Of a stretch of DNA of 64,000 nt, positions 26,648 to 36,901 are shown piece by piece. The notes under the pieces are model-generated. The model worked only from the letters and a program-made list of their open reading frames with translations. It was not told the origin of the DNA and did no database searches. Position numbers and translations under genes: made by a program. The stretch is from Carallia brachiata (Eukaryota > Streptophyta > Magnoliopsida > Malpighiales > Rhizophoraceae), in NCBI GenBank assembly GCA_021464245.1, contig JADCRB010000016.1, positions 10,753,122 through 10,817,121 on the forward strand, in the 5' to 3' direction. The stretch's first letter is position 1. Every line of letters starts with the position of its first letter.

Positions 26648-27587
26648 TTCTCCACAAGAACCCCCCCTACTTCGTTTTAGTTATCAACACACAGAGAGAG
26701 TGAACACACACCAAGCAGTATAGTATTTAAGCAGAGAAATTATTGAAATGAGACCAATTCTATGGAGCCACTACCTATGAATAACAGCTGGACAGACACA
26801 AGGTGGAACACAACCCCACACAGTTTCTGTTTGTTTTTCGAAAGTTTGTTACTTGGATGGATGTACCGAGCACTATTTTATTAATAAACTATTAAATACT
26901 GCGAGACTGTATTATTACCGTTTTAATGTTACTTAAACGAAATTAAGTACTGATAAAACAATTAAAATGAACAATTTGGCACCCCCGCCCCTACCAGTAC
27001 CAAGTCCTCTACGGCCTTTATGTACTCTAATGAATCAACCAATTTGTCTTCTGGTTACATTTTGGCCTCCACTCTTCTTCTCCATCACGCTCTTGATCCT
27101 CTGCAAACTCTTGTTCCACTATCACACATGCTCCGTTGGTTAAATGCATTATTTGGGTACAGTTTAAAAAGAATGAACGTACTCTTGAACATTCAGGTCT
27201 AACAGTAAAAAAGAGCTTGTTCGCTCTTATACCGAAAATCATCAATTTGAGACTTTATCAAGTGATATCTCTTTAGAATTTGCTTTTTTAATGAAATAAA
27301 ATTGTTTTTGTTAAAATTATGAAGTACTAATTATACCTTTTCATTGTCATATTGTTGGAAAAAAGCGCAATAGAATCACAACATAATATTAAGACTAACA
27401 AACAATGGAGACAAAAATCCATTTCAGTTAGAATTTTCAGTTGTGATTTTTTCTTTTTATTTTATTTTTTGGTATGACGTTGAGAAACTCTATACTAGGT
27501 CGGCAAATGGACAACGACAACCAAACGTCTTCAAGGGGTGCTTATGTGACTGTCAAATAAAAAATAGATGTGCTCATATGAATTGCA

Positions 27588-27627
<40 letters not shown>

Positions 27628-29350
27628 TTATTCTTTTTGTACCATCATTTTTTTTAATCAAAAAAAGGTGAATCGCTGGTATGTAGAACTTGTGAGCTAA
27701 AGTCGAGGTACCTGTTAATGTACTTATTCAATTTCTCACGAAGGGAGAACCCACCATTTAAATACGGTTAGTTCCGAGTGAGTCTCTCACACACTTAATA
27801 TCAATATTAATGAGCCTTGAATCAGAAGGCTTGCCAAAGCACAGATATTCTTTTTATAACATCAGGAAAAAGGCAAAGCACAATATTTGCAATTAATGAA
27901 ATAGAGGATTGAATTCTTGATCTCGTGTCAACCTGAGCCACGCTAGTTTAAAATTGTCAATTATTTGATGAATTCATGTATATTTATTTAATTGATTTGT
28001 TGGTCATCAGAAAATCTATTAGACTGTAAATTATATAATATAGACTAGATTTTGTATACTTCTTAAAAATATATAGAATAAATGCTTAGACTTTCTGTTT
28101 CTATGAAACGATAGGAAGGAATACACATTGCCAGCATCTTAGGAATTTTAAAACTTGTTTTTCATTTTAAGAAGATACATGCATAAAATAGTAGGAAAGA
28201 TTTTTTTGTTTGAATTGAGAGAGAGAGAATTAATTATGTGTGACATTTAAAGTTTGAAACTTGATTTTTACCGTCAAATTTTATATTTGATACTTACTAA
28301 ATTACACTTATTAGTTGAAATTGTTGGAACTTTTCTTATACATTGACTTTTTTTTTTGTTTAAAAAAATGGGAAGATAGGAGTGGTGTCCTACAATCCCG
28401 TCAGAAAGTATTGCCCATACTTTTAGGGTAACTTCTGAACTGCCTGGATGGTTACAGTATAGCGCAGTGTTACAAAGAGAAGAGTATGTTTAGCCTCATC
28501 AAACGTTCTAGTAGTTTTCGAATCAAGACCTTTAACTTGATAACGTTCGACGCTTATCATTACATCTCAACGATTGATATTATTAACTTTAATTATTATA
28601 TTTGAAAAAATTTCCACCCTAACGTATCAACGAGATCCATGCTTCTTTCGTTAGAAATAACAAACAAAAGAACTCCATGTTTTGCACCCAATGCTATATA
28701 TCATTAAGTTATAAAATTCAATCTGAAGCGCTCCCCAAAATTCTTTATTTGATGTGGAAGTAAGGCCACGCAGACGATTCCAGTTCATGGAAATTGGAAT
28801 TGAAGTCTGTACCTACCATTATACCATCGCTACGTGGCAAAAGATGTGCCATGCCATGCAAGTCATCTATTTTTTTTCCCCCTTTTGATTATTGCTGAGG
28901 GTCAAGCTATCAACTTGGACGAAAATAATTAATTGCATAATTTGGCTTGCCGGGCATATTCACTGGAAAGATACACCATTTAATCATCCATGCTTCCAAT
29001 ATTGCTGGATACATAATGAGCAAAGTACAAATTGATCTTCGCACCTAAAAAAAAGCCAAAGATGTATTAAATTTACAAATTATTATTATTAGTATTATTT
29101 TTTTAATTTAAAATTCATTGAATTGTAAACTATATAATAAGATTAATTTTTTTATTTTTATAAACGTCATATATTCTTTAAGAACGGAACTGGAGACCTC
29201 AAAAATGGAAATATAAACTCTTAATTAGATGAAGTATTAGGGACAAAAATTTACAATTATTAGACTCAGAAAAAATTGGACTCCAATTCCCTAACCACAG
29301 AATTAGAACTAGAATCTGAAAGGAATAGTAGCTAGTCAGGTGGTTGAAAA
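26648..29350. repeat. Array spacer B, proximal part
   Basis: Homologous to spacers A and C, ending at the hAT insertion (target copy GTTGAAAA at 29,343-29,350). It contains an ATT-rich run near 27,590-27,632 and two stretches absent from the other spacers: about 27,645-27,850, and about 28,352-28,590 flanked by ACTTT on both sides. The last two may be small insertions of unknown class. No gene is seen. Confidence 0.75.
26707..26736 (-). promoter_or_regulatory. Conserved TATA-like block, pseudogene B
   Basis: Same CTGCTTAAATACTATACTGC block as upstream of copy A, at the same distance before the start codon. Confidence 0.45.
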
Positions 29351-30023
29351 CAGGGCCGGACCTATTTAGAATTGAGCGGGGCAACTTCCCCCACAGAAAG
29401 TGCAAATTTATAGATAATTTACTTGTTATTTTTATAAATTTATAGATAATTTATTTGTTATTTTTATATATGCCCCGAGTAGAATTTTTCTATTGGCCCC
29501 ACTACATTAATTTTTGCCCCATCACCGTTTTCGTTTTTAAAACTGCCAACTGTCCAATTAAATGTGTGACAAATAATTCAAGAGCCTTGAGATCCTAATT
29601 GTCATGGTTCTACTACATCACAGAGAAATTGTAGTCATATTTAGTTTCTAATATATAGAAAAAAATGTTAAAAAAATATTGTTGATAAAAACAACCATCA
29701 AATTATATGAAATGAGAAGAAAACAAGTCTAATGCTTTTCAAATTCAAAGAGCAAATAATAATATTGAGATACTAATGTTTTTCTTTTCCTTTTTACATC
29801 CATCAGATTTGGAAGATATATACCTGTCTTTAGGTAATTGTTTGTAGCTAAATATAATTTGAGTATATATAATCTAAATAAATTCATTTTTGTTTTATTT
29901 TGATATTATTAAAGTGGCTGATATTTTTTATATTATGAATTTGATAACTCTTTCAAAGGTCATGATAAAATTTTCTCGATAGAAGGAAAAAATGGAACAC
30001 ATATTTTTAATCATAGATAATTT

Positions 30024-30811
30024 TGTAACGGGTATATTTCGAATTTAAAACAATTAAACTCGAAAATATAAAAATAAATTACAAATAAAAATTTAAAAAT
30101 AAAAAGAAATTTACGTGGGGTCGATCTCCGTAGATCCTCCGGTTAGTGTTCCTTTTTTGACTCCGTCAAGGGTTGCACGAGTTTGATCTTGACTGAAATA
30201 ATTTCCACAGCTTTTTCTTGAACTGGGTAGACTGAAACTGTATCTGATTTGGACGTTTTGATTACGGTTAAGAACCGCAGAGACTTGATCTGAGCCGATC
30301 TAATTTAATTTTACCGAGGGTCGAAGGGACTTTTTCTCGGATGAGCTGCCTGGATTTTGCTGAGGGCCGTGTGAGGCTTAATTCTAGCCGGATTTGTAAT
30401 ATTTTGATATTTTCAGATTTATATTCTCATAAATTCAGATCTAGGAATATAAATCTAAAAATAATTTTAGAAATGGAAACAGCAAATTTTTTGGGGCTTA
30501 CCCCTGAAATATCTCTCAAAAAGGAGTTAGGAGAGTATACTGCAGAGTAAAAGTACGTAGGAAAAGGAGAAATTTTCTTGAGAGATTTTCAAAATTTTCT
30601 TTTTCTCTCAAATTTTCTGGATTTTTCTGTTTACAGATTTGCTGAATCTATTTTGAATTGAGGGGCAGAGGGCCTATTTATAGGGCTCCTTTCCCATGTG
30701 AACATCACATGGGAAAGGAATATTTTTTTGAAATATTTTTCCTTGGCCGGCGTTGCCGATTTCAAGGTCAGCAACGCCGGTCATTGACTTTTTTTTTTTT
30801 CTTTATTTACA
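30024..30811 (-). repeat. LTR of Tat element (3' LTR)
   Basis: 788 bases, TG...CA. By eye it differs from the right LTR at about 45 positions (roughly 5-6 percent), mostly C/T and G/A changes, which points to a moderately old insertion. Confidence 0.92.
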
Positions 30812-31046
30812 AATGCCCTCACTTCAAGGGTCGGTAAGGAAGAACTTTACGAGCGTGATCCGAACCGAATCTTTAAGTTCAGGTTGAAACTTGAGATGTT
30901 CTGATGAACATTGAACGTTGAAGTCTTCTAACTCTGACTATGTCTGCTGTTGTTGGATTGCAATAGGAATCCGATACGATCTTGAGAAAGTTAGCAGCCC
31001 AGCCAATATACAAATTGACATTCTGACTCCAGGTGCATTCGAGCTT

Positions 31047-31661
31047 CTATAGCTCGCAAAGGCTGGCAGAAGTTTTTTGAAGTTCCAAAGCTTTGGTGAG
31101 GATGATTCGGTAGGCAAAGAACTTGAACCTCCCCAAGAGGAAGGCCCAGCACTTCGGAACTTCAAGACCGGCACACAGAGAGACTGACTGTAGTGATGAT
31201 TCCCAAGTCTGCTTCGACGTAAGGAGAGTAGTTGGAACTTCCCTGTACGTCGCCGCATCCAAAAGAAGATTAGGATGATTGCAGCTTCTCATCTCTCTGT
31301 GGTAGATGTGAATTAAGGAGAGTAGTTGGAGCTCCATGACACCGATGACGTTGGAGACTGAGTTTCGAGGGCTTTTAGGGATCCCTCGAGGAAGACTACT
31401 CATTCTTTTCTTAGCTCGTGCGCCTTCAACTTCTTGATCAAAGAACTTCCTGAGACAAGTGTAGAGACTAACCATTTTCTTTTGAGAAAGAAGAGCTGAG
31501 GGGTGAGTATTACAACTCAGAATGCAATATATATATATACATACGATAAAGTTTTTTTTTTTTTTTGAAAAGTCAAAAAGAAGGTACGCAGAATCGAGTA
31601 GGTCCATCCACGTCCCTTTCCTGCATAGGAGACAAAAGAGGCAGCGGCTGTCGCGTGTCAC
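31047..31661 (-). other. Open frame of unknown nature in the 3' region of the Tat element
   Basis: A 204-codon open frame lies between the WOX-like gene and the 3' LTR on the sense strand of the element. I recognise no family. It contains a Lys-rich run and a YIYC stretch that come from simple sequence. It may be only untranslated 3' sequence of the element, or a further piece of captured DNA. It is noted because it is the longest open frame in this part of the element. Confidence 0.25.
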
Positions 31662-31740
31662 GAAAGTCGTTACCGTGTGTTGCAGAAGTCGTTGTCGTGT
31701 GCTGCGGAAGTCGTTGCCGTGTGCTGCAGAAGTCGTTGCA
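31648..31740. repeat. 22-bp tandem repeat, about four units
   Basis: Four consecutive copies of a unit like AAGTCGTTGCCGTGTGCTGC, 22 bases long and with few changes between copies. It is GC-rich against AT-rich surroundings. Plant Tat-lineage elements are known to carry tandem repeats in the variable region between pol and the 3' LTR, which is where this one sits. Confidence 0.85.
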
Positions 31741-31966
31741 CCTTATCTTGTCGGCCATCCTAGCGGGGCCTGAGGCGCAGCTCCAAGTCAAGCTCGACCT
31801 CGTCTGGTGGGCCGATGATGTTGACGTCGATGTCGCTTTCCGGCTGGTTGATGCTGCCGGAATATTCTGGAAAGAGAGGCAAAGTTTTGCCGGAATGACC
31901 ACCTTCTGCTAGAAAAGTCCCTCCTGAACTTAAGTACTTAGGAGGGATGAAACATTGACTGACTCC

Positions 31967-32376
31967 CTAAGACCACCAGGAACAGTACGCATGCTCCCAC
32001 AGGCTACGGCTTTGATTGTTATAGCCTGAAGAGACTATTGCCGTGGTAGAACTCGGACCTGCTTCATTTGAGGGCGAAGTTGTACCGGTGGGATCTACTA
32101 TCGGAATGACAAACTGTTCTTTGGAAAAAGCAGCTCTCAGTGCTGGTTTCTTCCTGCTTCTCCAATTTTGGAACCAATAAAACACATTTTTTCCTTCGAT
32201 TGCCCCGAGCGGGCGCAATCGTGAGACAAGTTGGTAAATCTGAGATGCATTAGGCATAATACCTCCATTGTTGTGGAAGACTTCCTGCAAATTTGCAGTT
32301 GTGCCATGGTTGGTTGCCATCTTGTGCGGGGTGACTTTTCTTCTCCTTTGTCTTGAGGTTCTGCAACTGGTTCCAT
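31967..32376 (-). pseudogene. WUSCHEL-related homeobox (WOX) sequence inside the Tat element
   Basis: From ATG at 32,376 the frame reads [20 protein letters not shown], then QPTMAQLQI. After a one-base deletion in a T run near 32,290 the next frame continues with LQEVFHNN, then a [13 protein letters not shown] helix, then [12 protein letters not shown], and stops at 31,967. Joined across that deletion, the homeodomain (about 32,325-32,144) lines up with the WUS-clade WOX homeodomain without gaps. The invariant W, F and N of helix 3 are kept. The usual HKARERQK tail is replaced by WRSRKKPA. No WUS box (TLPLFPMH-like) or EAR motif is seen in the remaining 60 or so residues. It has no visible intron. 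WOX proteins are plant transcription factors of stem-cell and organ identity; this copy is probably non-functional unless the shift is bypassed. Confidence 0.85.
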
Positions 32377-32461
32377 CTTTCTTGTGGCAGAGAAGCAAAG
32401 GTCTGGTATGTGGTGAAGATCGGTTAAGACTGATGCTAGGTTTCAGACTCAAACCCTCCGT

Positions 32462-32476
32462 CGCTTTTATATTTTT
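32462..32476 (-). promoter_or_regulatory. TATA-like box in front of the WOX-like sequence
   Basis: On the minus strand the sequence AAAAATATAAAAGCG lies about 90 bases before the ATG at 32,376, a normal plant spacing for a TATA box plus a short leader. It is an inference from sequence only. Confidence 0.45.
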
Positions 32477-32499
32477 GGGCCGTTTACAGTTTATACTCA

Positions 32500-32870
32500 T
32501 GTGGGCCGGGAGTTGGATTGGATTCTGAACTTGGGTTCTGAACGGTGTCTGGAACTTGGAATTTTTTTGGTTTTGGGCTTTGGATTGGATTTGGGTCAAG
32601 TGTTTGGGTTTTGGATTTGGATTTTTGGATTTGAGTTGAGTGTTTTGGGTTTTGAGTTTGGACTTAGTTTTCAGACTTTTGAGTTGGACTTTGAGTTTTC
32701 TGAATTGGGTTCAAGTGTTTGGGTTTGGATTTTCGGGTTTGGATTTTCGCTTGGACTTTCAGATCGGGACTTCCGAACCTTTTTTTTTTTGATTTTTTTT
32801 CTATTTTTTTCTTCTTTTTTTTTGATTTTTTTTCTATTTTTTTCTATTTTTTTGATTTTTTTAAAAAAAA
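32500..32870. repeat. Degenerate TTTGGATTTGGG minisatellite and T-rich tract
   Basis: From 32,515 to 32,765 short phrases of the type TTTGGGTTTTGGATTTGGAT repeat with variation, followed by TTTTTTTGATTTTTTTTCTA units to 32,870. It lies directly behind the integrase stop codon. Open frames rich in Phe, Gly and Trp (plus) or Lys and Asn (minus) here are repeat artefacts. Confidence 0.75.
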
Positions 32871-32875
32871 CATAT

Positions 32876-33985
32876 TTACACATAATACTGTTTCAGAAAT
32901 TTACCATTGATTGGGCCGATTCGGACGCCTTTTTGGTCTGACAGCATGTAAGCGTTGTGAGTATAGGCCTCCTGCACTAGGTATGGCCCGTCCCATTTGG
33001 AAGTAAGTTTGTCACCAGGCCGATGCTTCATGTTGATGGGCCGTCGCACTGCAAGAACAAGGTCTCCAACTTGAAAAGATCGAGGGCGGACCCTGCGGTT
33101 GAACATGTTGGTGAGCCGGGCTTGGTAGCACTCTAGTTGCTGTTGCGCTTTGAGCCTCCTTTCATCGAGGGCTTCTAACTCATCCAGACGTAGGCGAGCA
33201 TTTTCCTCTTGTGTGAGTCCTTCCAGAACAGCCATGCGCAGAGATGGAATATGTGTTTCCAACGGCAGTGTTGCTTCGACACCGTAGACAAGTGAGTATA
33301 GCGTCACCTGTGTTGGAGTCCGGTAAGTTGTACGATACGCCCATAATGCCTCCGAGATTCTGTCATGCCAATCTCTTTTGGATTTAGAGACTACTTTCCG
33401 CAATAGGTTGCATAAGGTCTTGTTAAATGTTTCGGCCAAGCCATTTGCTGGGGCATTGTAGATGGATGACTTGTACTGCTTGAACTTGAATTTCTCGCAG
33501 AGCTTATCGATCAAGCTGTTGTAGAACTGCTTGCCATTATCAGTGACGATGAATCGAGGGACTCCATAGCGATAGATCAGCTGAGTCCGGATGAAATTGG
33601 CAACATGCTCCTTCTTTACCTCTCTAAGTGGAATAGCTTCGGCCCATTTTGAGAAGTAGTCGGTTGCTGCGAGGATGTACAGGTGACCCAGGGATGACTT
33701 TGGCAAGGGCGCCACTAAGTCAAGACCCAAGCTTCAAAGGGTCAGGATGAGACAGTTGGATGCAGTGGCTCCGGTGGTTGATGTATGTAATTGGCATGAA
33801 ATTGACAAGCTTGACAAGTTTTAGCAAACTCAATGGAATCACGTACCATGGTTGGCCAGTAGTATCTCATCCATCTGAGTTGGAAGTGCAACTTAGGCCA
33901 CGATTGATGTCCGCTACAAACACCTGAATGTGCTTCAGCGAGAGCTTGCTTTGCCTCTTCATTATCTAGGCAGCGAAGCAAAACT
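32876..33985 (-). pseudogene. Tat element integrase region
   Basis: The N-terminal zinc-binding part (HSGVCSGHQ ... CQACQFHA, about 33,930-33,810) is followed by a Trp-to-stop change and a one-base loss near 33,735-33,750. The catalytic core then reads open for 284 codons to 32,876. It shows the first Asp in LAATDYFSKW, the second in FIVTDNGKQF and the Glu in NGLAETFNK, then a C-terminal part ending GPINGKFLKQYYV. Integrase inserts the DNA copy into the host genome. The catalytic triad is intact, but the two lesions cut it off from the rest of pol. Confidence 0.92.
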
Positions 33986-35450
33986 CCATCAAAAGATCTT
34001 CGATACAAAGCATCCTTGAGATATATGAAGCGAGGAGCTCGTCGTTTGACTGCTTTTTGAGGCACGTAGACAATGTCGTAGCTTTGTAGGATTACTGCCC
34101 ACTTGGCAAGTCGTCCTGACAAGATTGGTCCAGATAAGATATATTTGACAGGATCAGCTCTGGCAATGAGACGTACCGTGTGAGCTTGCATGTAGTGCCT
34201 CAACTTGTCAATGGCAAAGAACAGTGCTAGACATGTCTTTTCAATGGGCGAATAATCAGCTTCGGACCGTTTAGTGTTCTGCTCAAGTAATACAGGGCAA
34301 CTTCCTTTCCCTGCTCGTTTTCTTGTGCAAACAGGGCTCCCAAAGATCTTTCCTGCGCTGCAATGTAGAGAATCAACGACTTTCCTTGAATTGGAGCTCC
34401 CAGGACTGGTGGATTGGAAAGGTACTTCTTTATGCTCACAAAGGCTTTGCTGCAAGCTTCGTCCCACTCGAAGTTGACATCCTTCTTCATCAATCGATGG
34501 AAAGGTTGACATCTCCCAGCTAAGTTGGAAATAAAACGGCGAATGTAGGGCAGCTTTCCTTGTAGACTTCGTAGCTCGTGCAGGTTTTTAGGTTCAGGCA
34601 TCTTTTGAATTGCCTCAACCTTTGACTGATCAACTTCGATTCCACGATGGCGCACCACGAACCCAAGAAACTTTCCTGATGTGACACCGAATGCACACTT
34701 GAGAGGTTCATTTTAAGCTGATGCCTGCGAAGTCTTTCAACACCGTCTTGAGATCCTCGAGGTGGTCTTTGCGCTTCTTAGTCTTTACAACTAAGTCATC
34801 AACATAACATTCTACAATCTTGTGCAGCATGTCATCAAAAATTTTTTGCATAGCACGTTGATAAGTGGCGCCAGCATTTTTTAATCCAAACGGCATAACT
34901 TTGTAGCAGTATATACCTTTTGGGTGCGAATGCTGTCAACTCCTCGTCTTCTGGTGCCATTCTGATTTGGTTATAGCCTGAAGAACCATCCATGAAGGAC
35001 AATGCTTCGTGACCCGTTGTTGCATCGACTGTGATCTCCGTTATGGGCAACAGAAAGTCATCTTTCGGCAGGCCCTGTTAAGATCTCGAAAATCAACACA
35101 TACCCTCAACTGTCCATTCTTCTTTCTTACCGGACTATGTTGGCAATCCACGTTGGGTAGGTGACCTCTCGGATGAAGCCAGCATTGATCAGCTTGTTAA
35201 CCTCCTCCTCGATTTGTGGAATGAGTTCCGGGCGGAACCGTCGTTGTGGTGCTTGACAGAACGAACACCCTTCTTTACTGCTAGACGATGCACCGCAATT
35301 TTCGGGTCAAGTCCAGGCATTTCTTTGTAACTCCATGCGAACACGTCCCTGTATTGACTTAATACCTGAACATATTCTTGTTCTTTTTCTGCAGTAAGTA
35401 AAGCACTTACAAATGTAGGTCGAGGATCTTCCGAGAGCCAAGATTGACCT
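33986..35450 (-). pseudogene. Tat element reverse transcriptase and RNase H region
   Basis: Pieces in several frames: the entry to RT (DVFAWSYKEMPGLDP near 35,355-35,310), the palm motif FMDGSSGYNQI near 34,980, the catalytic CYVDDLVVK near 34,795, the connection/RNase H part (LRSLQGKLPYIRRF near 34,560, then EKTCLALFFAIDKLRHYM near 34,230). The YVDD motif is intact. Frames change at least at about 35,080, 34,925, 34,715 and 34,290. YVPQKAVK is joined directly to RRAPRFIYLK at about 34,045. In Tat elements a second, archaic RNase H domain normally lies at that point, so it appears to have been deleted in frame. Confidence 0.9.
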
Positions 35451-36148
35451 CCTTGAGTTCATCAACAGTTGCTTGGCCACCATCTTCAAGTTCCGGGGGA
35501 GCCTCCTTTACTTCACCGTCTGATGAGTCAGACTCAGCCTCCTCGCTAATTGTGACATGAAATGTAGAGCCTCTGACTTCACATTCTTTGTTTGACTGGA
35601 TAAGCCTGTCTTGTTTGGTGGTGGTGGTGATGGCACGTGCATCAGCTGCTCAGTTTCGGCTCTTTAGCGTGATCCGCACAGGTGACTTCTCCTGATAGCC
35701 TAAGCCAGGTCGGGACTGTGATGATTGAGAAGCGGCGCCATGTGTGGATGGCAGCGTACCCATTGTGCTCGGGTTTGAGAAGTCATAGCCTGCCTTGGCC
35801 AAGAGCTTGTATGCATTAGGATCGAATCCTTCGTGTGTTCTTCTTTCTGGAAGTGAGCCGCCTTCGACTGCTGCTGTGTGTGGTTTGACGAAACCTTTTA
35901 ATGGTTTTGAAGACAAAACCGGCTCAATTTTTGGTATCGGCAAAGTGTAAGTCTCCTTCAGGTTGTGCAGTTCCTTTTTTTGGTTGGCTTTCTTGCTCCT
36001 GTTTAGGATCAATACAATAAGAGAAAGGGGGTTGACCTTCTGAGCGTCGTGACTTCGGCACATAGCGTAGGACTGGAGTGGAGCTTGAAGATGCAACATC
36101 CTTCGGACGAAATTCAGCAGGCTGTGGCAGCTTTTCATTTGTTGGAGC

Positions 36149-36901
36149 CTAGGGTTGGGTATTGGCAAGTTCTTCGACAGCTTTTCCCTTTTTGTGGATG
36201 CCCCCGGTCCAAGTAGCTTTTGATGGAATGATCTCCGGATTGTCTGTGTCAGTGTAGAAGACTGCATCCGCCAAATGTGATTCAGCATCATCAAACGGCT
36301 TTAAATCAGCATTGACCTTTTGAACGCCACCATTATAGTACTTGAAGCACTGATGCAGGCTTGAGAGCACAACTCCATTTTCATGAATCCACGGTCGTTC
36401 TAGTAACATCTTATATGTGGTACGTGCATCGATCACATGAAATAGAGTGCTAAAAGTGAGATTACCGATAGTTAGCTCCAAGCGAATCATCCCAATTGCT
36501 TTCTGTCCTCCTTGATTAAAGCCATGAATCATCAAACGACTGTCTGATAATTCATCAATGCCAATACCGAGCTCCTTTATGGTGGATTTTGGGATAATAT
36601 TGACTGCCGAGCCATCATCGATCAGAATACGTCGGACCTTCAGCTCTCTCACATAGCCTGATACATACAGCGGCCGATTGTGGGGTTTGGACGCCAGCAG
36701 GAGATCCTCATCTGAAAATGAGATAGCGGAGTAACATCCGACATGATTTTGGGCCGCCTGATGCTCCGTCGAGCTAGAATTACTTGATGGCAGAGGTCCT
36801 TGAGGTCTGAAGAGTATTGCCGACTTGATTTTGCCACACTTCTGTTGTTTGCAAAGCTGTAAACAGCTGAGGGTTAGTGAGAAGGGTTTGGAGAGCTTCA
36901 T
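36149..36901 (-). pseudogene. Tat element protease region
   Basis: A retroviral-type aspartic protease fold: LIDDGSAVNIIP near 36,610-36,575 supplies the catalytic Asp (the DDGS form seen in several plant Ty3 lineages), and FHVIDARTTYKMLLERPW near 36,440-36,385 forms the second conserved block. It cleaves the gag-pol polyprotein during particle maturation. It is open for 250 codons but out of frame with the gag pieces upstream. Downstream (36,294-35,460) is a protease-RT linker in broken frames. Confidence 0.88.

Noticed and set aside
31573..31912. Open frames of about 110 codons on both strands across the 22-bp repeat.
   Set aside because: A repeat unit of 22 bases cycles through frames, so these are chance frames in GC-rich repeat DNA. 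No family recognised.
32501..32941. A 146-codon plus-strand frame rich in Phe, Gly and Trp.
   Set aside because: It arises from the degenerate TTTGGATTTGGG repeat and T-rich tracts next to the integrase gene.
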